In this document: piece after piece, positions 1 through 4,966 of the stretch
Layout of the letters: each line of letters begins with the position of its first letter
How positions within the stretch are numbered: position 1 is the first letter of the stretch
Assembly: GCA_947442115.1 (NCBI GenBank)
Contig: CANEVK010000199.1
Coordinates: 1-5,451, forward strand
Source of the DNA: Bacteriovoracaceae bacterium
GTDB taxonomy: Bacteria; Bdellovibrionota; Bacteriovoracia; Bacteriovoracales; Bacteriovoracaceae
DNA length: 5,451 bases
Reading direction: 5' to 3'
Made by a program: the position numbers and the translations under genes
The notes under the pieces: generated by a model
Seen by the model: only the letters and a program-made list of their open reading frames with translations
What the model was told of the DNA's origin: nothing
The model's database searches: none

Positions 1-186
1 AAAATTTTCAAAACCTAATTGAGTCACGCCGTAACGGTCTCTGACATCAATAAAGTGCAAACTTCCAAGGTTACGGTATTTATTTAACCATCCACAAATG
101 GTGACAGTTTTACCAATATCTGAATCTCTTAATTCGCCACAGTGATGGGTACGCAATGAACCGGCCAAATCTTTCGTTAAAGCCAT
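1..186 (-). CDS. aspS: Aspartyl-tRNA synthetase, N-terminal fragment (cut by window edge)
   Basis: This enzyme charges tRNA(Asp) (or tRNA(Asp/Asn) in non-discriminating forms) with aspartate in the cytoplasm. Only the first 62 codons are visible, and the frame stays open to the left edge. The translation starts MALTKDLAGS, followed by the family's RTHxCGEL segment (residues 12-19). After that comes the start of the anticodon-binding OB-fold: CGWLNKYRNLGSLHFIDVRD at residues 31-50, then RYGVTQ, closely matching the usual GWVxxxRdlGgxxFiDlRDrxGxvQ pattern of bacterial AspRS. The catalytic domain lies outside the window. The ATG at 186 is preceded on the minus strand by a good ribosome binding site (AGGAG at 194-198, about 7 bases before the start), which fixes the start. 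The gene is divergent from the DUF192 lipoprotein gene. Whether the enzyme discriminates Asp from Asn tRNA cannot be judged from this part. Confidence 0.93.
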   Translation of the reverse strand, partial: MALTKDLAGSLRTHHCGELRDSDIGKTVTICGWLNKYRNLGSLHFIDVRDRYGVTQLGFENF

Positions 187-215
187 TTGAAAACTCCTCA
201 TTTCTCTCTTAAACT
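187..215 (+). promoter_or_regulatory. Possible sigma-70 promoter for the DUF192 lipoprotein gene
   Basis: The plus strand has TTGAAA (187-192) and, after a 17-base spacer, TAAACT (210-215). These are a fair -35 and a modest -10 at optimal spacing. Transcription would start near 222, about 30 bases before the ATG. The site overlaps the ribosome binding site and leader of the divergent aspS gene, so the two transcription units share this 65-base gap. Confidence 0.3.
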
Positions 216-224
216 TAAGCTAGC

Positions 225-230
225 ATCATA
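225..230 (-). promoter_or_regulatory. Possible -10 box for aspS
   Basis: The minus strand reads TATGAT here, five of six bases matching the sigma-70 -10 consensus. It lies about 38 bases upstream of the aspS ATG, giving a short leader. No good -35 hexamer stands at the right distance upstream, so the call is tentative. Confidence 0.3.
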
Positions 231-251
231 CCCGAATCAGGAATTAAATTC

Positions 252-758
252 ATGAGAAAACTTCTTACTCTACTCCTACTTTTGAGCATTGGGGCCTGTC
301 AGGCTGAGTCAGAGAATCCCTTAAAAATGATCACTCTCCTCACTCCGAAGGGAGAAACTATCAAAACGACCCTCGCCTATACAGAGAAGGATTCAATGCA
401 GGGACTTTCTGGTGTTAAACCTGAGAATTTTGCACATGATCAAGCCATGCTCTTTTTTTATCTCAGTGATGAGGAACGTCACTTTTGGATGCCTGATACC
501 TATTTTGATCTTGATCTCTTTTATCTGGATAAGGATCTTAAGATTATCGATGTGATAAGAAAACTTCCCCACTACATTGGAAGGGCCAATCCCTCGTTGA
601 TACCGAAGGCAAGATCAGTCTGGTGTAGGCATGTTTTGGAGATGAAGTCGACTTCTCCAATTGCTGAAAAATTAAATATTGGTGATCAATTTAAATGGAA
701 ATCTTCATTGGATTTAAAAACTACTGAGGAAAAAATAAAAAAAGAATTAGTGAAGTAA
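252..758 (+). CDS. DUF192-family lipoprotein
   Basis: This is a 168-residue exported lipoprotein of the DUF192 family, whose biochemical role is not established. A basic, leucine-rich signal peptide (residues 1-15) ends in a lipobox I-G-A-C with Cys16 as the lipidated residue. Gln17 at position +2 gives no inner-membrane retention signal, so outer-membrane or periplasmic anchoring is likely. The DUF192 domain covers about residues 27-150. Its landmarks are DSMQGLSG (47-54, the usual R/xGL-M segment), AMLFFYLSDEERHFWMPDT (65-83, family pattern GMLFxFxxxxxxxFWMxNT), the DLDLFYLDKDLKIIDV strand pair (86-101), ARSVWCRHVLEM (120-131, family ARYVLEL) and LNIGDQFKW (141-149). A charged Lys/Glu tail follows. 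AGGAA at 239-243, eight bases before the ATG, supports the start. The stop TAA directly abuts the TAG of the convergent FtsB-like gene, with no terminator between. DUF192 proteins are often exported single-domain proteins, so length and layout are normal. Confidence 0.88.
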   Translation: MRKLLTLLLLLSIGACQAESENPLKMITLLTPKGETIKTTLAYTEKDSMQGLSGVKPENFAHDQAMLFFYLSDEERHFWMPDTYFDLDLFYLDKDLKIIDVIRKLPHYIGRANPSLIPKARSVWCRHVLEMKSTSPIAEKLNIGDQFKWKSSLDLKTTEEKIKKELVK

Positions 759-1412
759 CTATAATTCAGCAGGCTTAACTTCATCAGACTCAGCTGACTC
801 TCCTGCAAAGAGAATTAAAAATTCATCAGCAGCAATAACTCCCAAGGATTCCTTGGCCAGCTGACGCTGAAAATTCTTATCGATTTGCACTCTTGCAATC
901 TCAGCTTTTAGTGACTTATTTTCAGTCTGGATTGATTTGAGTTCATTTTGTTTTTCTTTGATCTCACCTTCGGTGGCAAAATAGTCCCAAACTCCACGAT
1001 CCATAAAGATTAATCTTAAGATGAGAAGACCAACTACAGACCAAGCAAACTTTTGAAGTAAGTTTTTCTTTGGCTTAGCAACCTTCTTAACACTAGAGCG
1101 AACAACAGGTTTTTTCTCAACGATAACTTCTTCATCATCTTCGTCTTCATCTTCATCTAGATACTCTATATCTGTTCCGCTCAAGTCGCTTTGGCGATGT
1201 TCAAGCATCTCCTCATCATCTGGAGAACCAATAGATTTTCTGGTGGATGTGGTTTCTAGAATTAAAGGCGCAGAAGTAGCTTCCGTCGCAAAAGGACGGT
1301 TAAAAACATTTTTTCGAGTGCGCAATCTGTCACGGGAGGTCGACTTTTCTTGAGATCTTGCCGCGAAAGGAGACTCTACTTCTTCATACTCGTCATAAGA
1401 CGGTCGGTTCAT
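759..1412 (-). CDS. FtsB/DivIC-family septum formation protein with a long acidic N-terminal extension
   Basis: This is a probable bitopic inner-membrane division protein of the FtsB/DivIC family, which joins FtsL and FtsQ/DivIB in the divisome. Its 217 residues fall into a hydrophilic N-terminal part of about 118 residues, one transmembrane segment (about 122-137, AWSVVGLLILRLIF), and a coiled coil (about 146-178, with EIKEKQNELKSIQTENKSLK). After that comes the family's C-terminal signature AKESLGVIAADEFLILF (186-202), comparable to the usual A+EELGM+xxxE++ + F. Classical FtsB is about 100 residues, so the N-terminal region is extra. It is Arg/Ser-rich, then strongly acidic (DEDEDEDDEE at 86-95), then Lys-rich just before the membrane, fitting a cytoplasmic N-terminus. 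Start choice: the ATG at 1412 has GGA seven bases upstream. An in-frame GTG at 1424 would add four residues, with AGGA ten bases upstream, and cannot be excluded. FtsB or DivIC naming cannot be settled from sequence alone. Confidence 0.78.
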   Translation of the reverse strand: MNRPSYDEYEEVESPFAARSQEKSTSRDRLRTRKNVFNRPFATEATSAPLILETTSTRKSIGSPDDEEMLEHRQSDLSGTDIEYLDEDEDEDDEEVIVEKKPVVRSSVKKVAKPKKNLLQKFAWSVVGLLILRLIFMDRGVWDYFATEGEIKEKQNELKSIQTENKSLKAEIARVQIDKNFQRQLAKESLGVIAADEFLILFAGESAESDEVKPAEL

Positions 1413-1500
1413 TCTTAATTCCACGCAAAATACATCCTGTATTTTTGAGCACTAGCGCCCAAGTCATTTGGGTTTGTGTGTTAATTCCAATTTAACATGG

Positions 1501-1512
1501 TCAACTAGTTGA
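1501..1512. repeat. Perfect 12-base palindrome upstream of the FtsB-like gene
   Basis: TCAACTAGTTGA reads the same on both strands. It lies about 90 bases upstream of the FtsB-like start and about 40 bases beyond the helicase hairpin. On the minus strand its right half runs into TTGACC, a good -35-like hexamer, but no matching -10 is found 16-18 bases further on. It could be a protein-binding site or chance. Confidence 0.3.
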
Positions 1513-1550
1513 AACAATGGGGGAATGAAAAGAAATTTTTGCCTAGCGCA

Positions 1551-1580
1551 ATAGGGGCACTTTTATGTGCCCCTATCTTT
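1551..1580 (-). terminator. Hairpin downstream of the helicase gene, probable terminator
   Basis: A perfect 10-bp stem (ATAGGGGCAC at 1551-1560 with GTGCCCCTAT at 1567-1576) encloses the six-base loop TTTTAT. It begins 24 bases after the helicase stop codon, where a terminator is expected. On the minus strand the stem is followed by TGCGCTAGGC rather than a run of T, so it lacks a canonical U-tract. It may act as a Rho-assisted terminator or a 3'-end protecting structure. The plus-strand side carries CTTTAT, and no plus-strand gene ends nearby. Confidence 0.6.
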
Positions 1581-1600
1581 ATAACGAAGGAAGAAATGAA

Positions 1601-3313
1601 TTAATTTCTTTGACTACTGCGGCTACCACCGTACGAGCGGTTAGCACTTCTAAAACCACCATTTCCACGACCGCCACCAAATCCGCCAGTTCCACGGCCA
1701 CCAGTGAAGGCCGGAGCTTCAGCGAGTTCGATACTTACGCGTCTGTTACCATACATCTCACCTTTAAGATTCATGATCGCATCAGTGTGCATAGAGTTGG
1801 CTTCGATGAAAGCGAATTTTTCTTTGGTATCAATGCGGCCAATATCGCGACCATTAATGCCAGCATATTGAGCAACAAATTTAAGAAGATCACCTGAAGT
1901 CACTCCATCCATTTTTCCAAGATTAATGAAGAATCTTTGCATGCCAGAATTAACACGCACTCCTCTTTCACCTTGTGGTTGTCCGCGAGGGGCAACATCA
2001 ATTTCCTGGGCTTTTTGGTAACGTTTGAGAGTATTTTCAAACATGAAGCCATAGATTCCCTTGATTAGATCTTCTTTATCAAGAGCATCAAACTTTTCTT
2101 TGAAAGAATCAAAATGAAGTGTTTCTTCATCTTTAAAATTCGCCACATTATCATTGAAGCGAATCATTGATTTCTCAAGAATCTTCTCACGGATTTCATT
2201 CACGCGTGGAAGTTGGATACGCTCAATTTTAGCTTTTGTGAGACGCTCAATTTGTCCTACTCTCCCCTGCTCAGAAGGTTCAATAATAGAGAGTGAAATC
2301 CCTTTAGAACCACCGCGACCAGTACGACCAATTCGGTGAACGTAAGATTCATTATCTTGAGGAAGTCCAAAGTTAATAACGTGAGTCAGGTTATTCACAT
2401 CAATCCCACGAGCTGCAACGTCTGTACAAACAAGAAGATTAATTTTCTTTTCTTTAAATTTTTTCATCGTCATATCACGGGCCGCTTGGTCCATATCACC
2501 ATGAAGAGCATCCGTTGGATAACCGCGAGCATTAAGCTCATCTGTTAATTCTTTTGCCCCAATTTTAGTCTTAGTGAAAATGATGGCATACATGCCGTCA
2601 GAAAAATCCATATAACGGCAAAGAGCTTCGATGCCATTTTCACGACGAACGACAACTGCTTTCTGCTCAACTGAATCAGCAGTTAGAACTTTCTTAGTCA
2701 CTTTTACCACGACAGGATCATTAAATTCGCGGGCCACAAGATCAGCAATTGGGCCTGGCATTGTAGCTGAAAACATCCAAATTTTCTTTTCAGGTATTTC
2801 AGCAACAATTGTTGTCACATCATCAAAAAATCCCATATCAAGCATTTCATCTGCTTCATCAAGAATAACAAATTTTGTGGCTTCAAACTTTAAAACTCCA
2901 CGCTCAATGAGATCCATCACACGCCCTGGAGTCCCCACAACGATTTGTGGTTTTTTACCTTTGTAGTCCTTAATTTGAAGACCGACTGAAGTACCTCCGT
3001 AAACGGACATTGAACGAATCGATTCAAAAGCAGAGAGTTTTTGAATTTCTTCATGAATTTGGTTCGCAAGCTCACGAGTAGGAGCAAGAATTAGGGCCTG
3101 GAGGGCAGAAGATTTAAAATCAAGTTTTTCCAAAAGTGGAAGAACGAAAGCAGCAGTTTTTCCAGATCCTGTTTGGGCCTGGCCGATAAAATCAATATTA
3201 TCTTTAATGAGGACAGGAATCGCCTGCTGTTGAATTTCAGATGGATTTTCAAATCCCATCTTGGCGATAGCTTTGAGCGAAGACTCTTTTAAACCGAGGT
3301 TAACAAAAGACAT
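1601..3313 (-). CDS. deaD: DEAD-box ATP-dependent RNA helicase, DeaD/CsdA-like, with DbpA-type RNA-binding domain
   Basis: This 570-residue cytoplasmic ATP-driven RNA helicase is likely involved in ribosome assembly, mRNA unwinding or cold adaptation. All core motifs are intact: Q motif (F21 to Q28), motif I AQTGSGKT (46-53), Ia PTRELA (78-83), GG (106-107), Ib TPGR (128-131), II DEAD (152-155), III SAT (182-184), IV IIFTKTK (244-250), V TDVAARGID (297-305) and VI HRIGRTGR (326-333). A helical linker (about 370-440) corresponds to the dimerisation region of CsdA-like enzymes. A DbpA/CsdA RNA-binding domain follows (about 458-533, RFFINLGKMDGV to RRVSIELAEAP), then a Gly/Arg/Ser-rich tail (538-570). 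Total length and the linker fit DeaD/CsdA better than the shorter DbpA. RBS AAGGAG stands five bases before the ATG. The gene is probably monocistronic, with a long leader upstream and a hairpin downstream. DbpA-like 23S rRNA specificity is the main alternative. Confidence 0.93.
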   Translation of the reverse strand: MSFVNLGLKESSLKAIAKMGFENPSEIQQQAIPVLIKDNIDFIGQAQTGSGKTAAFVLPLLEKLDFKSSALQALILAPTRELANQIHEEIQKLSAFESIRSMSVYGGTSVGLQIKDYKGKKPQIVVGTPGRVMDLIERGVLKFEATKFVILDEADEMLDMGFFDDVTTIVAEIPEKKIWMFSATMPGPIADLVAREFNDPVVVKVTKKVLTADSVEQKAVVVRRENGIEALCRYMDFSDGMYAIIFTKTKIGAKELTDELNARGYPTDALHGDMDQAARDMTMKKFKEKKINLLVCTDVAARGIDVNNLTHVINFGLPQDNESYVHRIGRTGRGGSKGISLSIIEPSEQGRVGQIERLTKAKIERIQLPRVNEIREKILEKSMIRFNDNVANFKDEETLHFDSFKEKFDALDKEDLIKGIYGFMFENTLKRYQKAQEIDVAPRGQPQGERGVRVNSGMQRFFINLGKMDGVTSGDLLKFVAQYAGINGRDIGRIDTKEKFAFIEANSMHTDAIMNLKGEMYGNRRVSIELAEAPAFTGGRGTGGFGGGRGNGGFRSANRSYGGSRSSQRN

Positions 3314-3473
3314 AGTTTCTCCTTTAGAGAAAAAAATAAATATTGGCAGATTTTGAAAAAAGTAAGAGACGGTCCAAGATGTCTCTAAACAACCTTGGGA
3401 ACCACTTAGACCTTAAGACGTCAGGAAAAGATCCGGGTGGGGAACAAGGCAAACAAAATATACGACTGCTGGC

Positions 3474-3503
3474 TTAGTAGCATGCCACCCCTGGCTTTGT
3501 AAA
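3474..3503 (-). promoter_or_regulatory. Possible promoter for the helicase gene
   Basis: On the minus strand TTTACA (3503-3498, five of six matches to the -35 consensus) is followed after 18 bases by TGC-TACTAA (-10 region 3479-3474). The latter has an extended -10 TGn but only a weak hexamer. Transcription from here would give a 5' leader of roughly 150 bases. The leader contains short inverted repeats: GGGTGG 3435-3440 with CCACCC 3485-3490 (the second arm overlaps the promoter itself), AGAGAC 3365-3370 with GTCTCT 3381-3386, and CCAAG 3374-3378 with CTTGG 3394-3398. No known riboswitch is recognised. Confidence 0.28.
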
Positions 3504-3530
3504 TAGCGCGTCAGTGCTGAATTGAGAACA

Positions 3531-3560
3531 AATAAAAAAGGGCACTTAGAGTGCCCTTTT
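3531..3560 (-). terminator. Rho-independent terminator of the beta-barrel protein gene
   Basis: A perfect 10-bp stem (AAAAGGGCAC at 3536-3545 with GTGCCCTTTT at 3551-3560) has the five-base loop TTAGA. On the minus strand the stem runs into TTTTTTATT, a proper U-tract. It begins 23 bases after the stop of the gene at 3584 and separates it from the helicase leader. On the plus strand the tail is only TTTTCC, so the element works mainly on the minus strand. Its stem core GGGCAC/GTGCCC matches that of the hairpin at 1551-1576. Confidence 0.85.
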
Positions 3561-3583
3561 CCAGTAATTATTACATGATTAAG

Positions 3584-4561
3584 TTATTTAATTTGATAAG
3601 CGACCCAGAGACCGGCCCAAAGTGATTGAGTCGAATAAGGAACATCATTAATATAGCTAGAGATAAAAGGCATCACATTAAGTTTTGGTGTAACATCATG
3701 AGCAACACCCACCATAAAGTTTTGCCATGTATCGACGTAATGTGGATTTTTGCCATTTATCGATTTAAAGTTTTTATTATTTTCTAAGAAATGCTCAAAG
3801 TAAGCTTGAACATTTGTCTTATCAGTTAATTTATAAGTGAATCCAGGAATCGTAAGAATTCTGTGACGAGAATTATTAAATCGATCTTCATATACCCAGA
3901 AACGATGAATGTGCCACAAGCTTAGTTGTAAATTGGTCGTAAGATCATAGGTAAAAGTCAGGTTCCACTCAGGCTGATAAGTGAGATTTCCAAAAGTCGC
4001 ATTGTAAGATGTGCGAGAACCATGGCTGGTCGGAAGCCTCAATGCAGGACGAGTCCAAAAATTAAATTTCTTATCAGCTGAGGTATAAAGCACACCTGAG
4101 AAACCGACGAGAAAGTCTTCAATTTGGATCATGCCTCGCTCTTTAGCAGCTTGATCAGGAGCCTCAGCAAGAAAAATGGTATAACGAGGAATGAAATTAA
4201 ATTTCATTTTCGCGCCAAAATTATATCCAAAATTAGTTTGGTTCCAAATATGTAACGGATAGGAATCACGATTCGTTCCACCAGAGTATTCTGGAGAAAG
4301 AGCCGCGTACCGAGAATCCCAATCTTCAAAAGTTGGTGAGGTAATAACCGAAAACTGACCAATTGAAAGACGCTCATAAAATTTGTCAAAAGCTGATTTG
4401 GTAACTTCTGATGCAGCTGTAGCAACTTTCTTTTCTTCAACCACTACGACTGAGGTCTTTTTAGACACACCATTATTTTTCTGAGTTGGCTTAGTCTGGG
4501 CCAGGGCCTGAAAACAAATTAAATTTGCTACGAACATTAATAAGAGAAAAGTGCTTTTCAT
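3584..4561 (-). CDS. Secreted protein, probable outer-membrane beta-barrel, family not recognised
   Basis: This 325-residue exported protein has a Sec signal peptide (MKSTFLLLMFVANLICFQALA, cleavage after Ala21 in an A-L-A site). A Lys/Thr/Val-rich linker follows (about 22-57). The rest is rich in aromatic residues and in strands alternating polar and hydrophobic residues, separated by turns. Candidates are 103-112, 116-132, 149-160, 167-175, 198-206, 210-225, 234-245, 249-259, 278-290, 294-303 and 312-325. The chain ends LWVAYQIK, resembling an outer-membrane C-terminal strand though without the classic final Phe. The pattern fits a 10-14-stranded barrel of porin or transporter type, but no family signature is recognised and no substrate can be named. 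Start choice: the same frame is open upstream to an ATG at 4636, but only the ATG at 4561 begins a signal peptide. It is preceded by AAGGAAGG about 10 bases upstream. The gene has its own promoter and terminator. Confidence 0.75.
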   Translation of the reverse strand: MKSTFLLLMFVANLICFQALAQTKPTQKNNGVSKKTSVVVVEEKKVATAASEVTKSAFDKFYERLSIGQFSVITSPTFEDWDSRYAALSPEYSGGTNRDSYPLHIWNQTNFGYNFGAKMKFNFIPRYTIFLAEAPDQAAKERGMIQIEDFLVGFSGVLYTSADKKFNFWTRPALRLPTSHGSRTSYNATFGNLTYQPEWNLTFTYDLTTNLQLSLWHIHRFWVYEDRFNNSRHRILTIPGFTYKLTDKTNVQAYFEHFLENNKNFKSINGKNPHYVDTWQNFMVGVAHDVTPKLNVMPFISSYINDVPYSTQSLWAGLWVAYQIK

Positions 4562-4607
4562 ACCGCTGTCGCCTTCCTTACAATCTTTTGAATTGAATAA
4601 GCCCATC

Positions 4608-4636
4608 ATTCTAAGCAATTGTTGCTTGGAATACAA
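4608..4636 (-). promoter_or_regulatory. Probable sigma-70 promoter of the beta-barrel protein gene
   Basis: On the minus strand TTGTAT (4636-4631) and TAGAAT (4613-4608, five of six matches to the -10 consensus) are separated by exactly 17 bases. Transcription would begin near 4601, about 40 bases before the signal-peptide ATG. This supports the 4561 start, because the longer frame's ATG at 4636 would lie inside the -35 box. ATTGCT copies flank each hexamer directly upstream. Confidence 0.45.
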
Positions 4637-4665
4637 AGCAATAATCGATTGTTCTCACGAGCAAT
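4614..4665. repeat. Three AGCAAT direct repeats at exact 23-base intervals
   Basis: AGCAAT occurs on the plus strand at 4614-4619, 4637-4642 and 4660-4665, each start 23 bases after the last. The first copy is also part of an inverted repeat, AAGCAA TTG TTGCTT (4613-4627). Read on the minus strand, the copies abut the upstream ends of the -10 and -35 hexamers of the beta-barrel gene promoter, and the third lies a further 23 bases upstream. The arrangement suggests binding sites for a regulator acting on this divergent region; no known regulator's site is recognised. Confidence 0.45.
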
Positions 4666-4720
4666 TTTAAAAGACAACCACTTTTTTACGTGGTGCAAAA
4701 CTGACACTAGGATACTAAAA

Positions 4721-4966
4721 ATGAGCAATGAAAAACATCAAATCCTTACATCTTTCTTTAACTCTTTAGAAAAAATGGAATCTGAAGACATGATGGGAAT
4801 GGTGGAAAAACATCTTAAAGATGAGGATGTTGAAATTTTCGTTCATCATATTGAAAATTTTTATGGGATCTCAGATGACGAAGAACTTGGAATGCTGGCC
4901 CAGCTGATGGTGACAGGCTACCTTGCTGCCAAGCACGAAGAAAGCCTCAAGCAAACAAAGCATTAA
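4721..4966 (+). CDS. Small acidic protein, 81 residues, unrecognised
   Basis: I do not recognise a family. The product is an 81-residue, soluble-looking, Glu/Asp-, His- and Met-rich protein with no signal peptide or transmembrane segment. It appears all-helical: segments about 5-20, 22-33, 35-47 and 54-78, with SDDEE (51-55) capping the last helix. It has no cysteine and no obvious metal-binding motif, although HH at 42-43 is visible. Start choice: AGGA at 4709-4712 stands eight bases before the ATG at 4721. The frame is open further upstream to 4619, but that stretch covers the divergent promoter and AGCAAT repeats and has no ribosome binding site. The gene is divergent from the beta-barrel gene and convergent with the right-hand gene, sharing four bases with it at the stop codons. 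It is probably real, given the good RBS and biased composition. Confidence 0.65.
   Translation: MSNEKHQILTSFFNSLEKMESEDMMGMVEKHLKDEDVEIFVHHIENFYGISDDEELGMLAQLMVTGYLAAKHEESLKQTKH

Noticed and set aside
1124..1160. Run of repeated TCATCT/TCTTCA-type triplets as a possible DNA repeat element
   Set aside because: It is the codon run for the Asp/Glu tract of the FtsB-like protein, so the repetition is explained by the protein's low complexity.
1415..1435. Six-residue open frame (ATG at 1435 to TAA at 1415, minus strand) just before the FtsB-like gene, as a possible leader peptide
   Set aside because: AGG directly touches this ATG, so it has no usable ribosome binding site, and its codons show no regulatory pattern. 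It is best explained as chance.
1565..1897. Plus-strand open frame of 110 codons rich in Thr, Ser and Ala
   Set aside because: It lies antisense to the helicase's Gly/Arg tail and RNA-binding domain. Its composition is the reverse-complement image of that coding sequence, and no ribosome binding site supports it.
2154..2966. Three further plus-strand open frames (2154-2339, 2336-2548, 2631-2966)
   Set aside because: All lie antisense inside the helicase gene, which is intact with every motif present. Their Arg/Ser/Ile-rich translations look like shadow frames.
3361..3480. Possible plus-strand small RNA in the gap between helicase and beta-barrel genes
   Set aside because: No convincing plus-strand promoter was found, and the hairpin at 3536-3560 has a weak T-tract in that direction. 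The region is better explained as the helicase leader on the minus strand.
4204..4440. Minus-strand 78-codon open frame inside the beta-barrel gene
   Set aside because: It is on the same strand but out of frame within a gene that has a clear signal peptide and barrel pattern. The Leu/Lys-rich composition is typical of a shifted frame in AT-rich DNA.
3584..4561. Possible outer-membrane phospholipase A (PldA) identity
   Set aside because: The region with His, Asn and Ser (about residues 217-231) was compared with the PldA catalytic pattern, and the spacing and surrounding residues do not fit.
4562..4636. 25-codon N-terminal extension of the beta-barrel protein
   Set aside because: The extension would bury the signal peptide, and its ATG lies inside the probable -35 box. 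The ATG at 4561 gives a normal signal sequence.
4677..4694. ACCAC/GTGGT hairpin in the leader of the small acidic gene
   Set aside because: The stem has only five base pairs with an eight-base loop, too weak to call a regulatory structure without comparative support.
4619..4720. 34-codon N-terminal extension of the 81-residue acidic protein
   Set aside because: No ribosome binding site precedes the ATG at 4619, the stretch overlaps the divergent promoter and repeats, and the ATG at 4721 has AGGA at ideal spacing.
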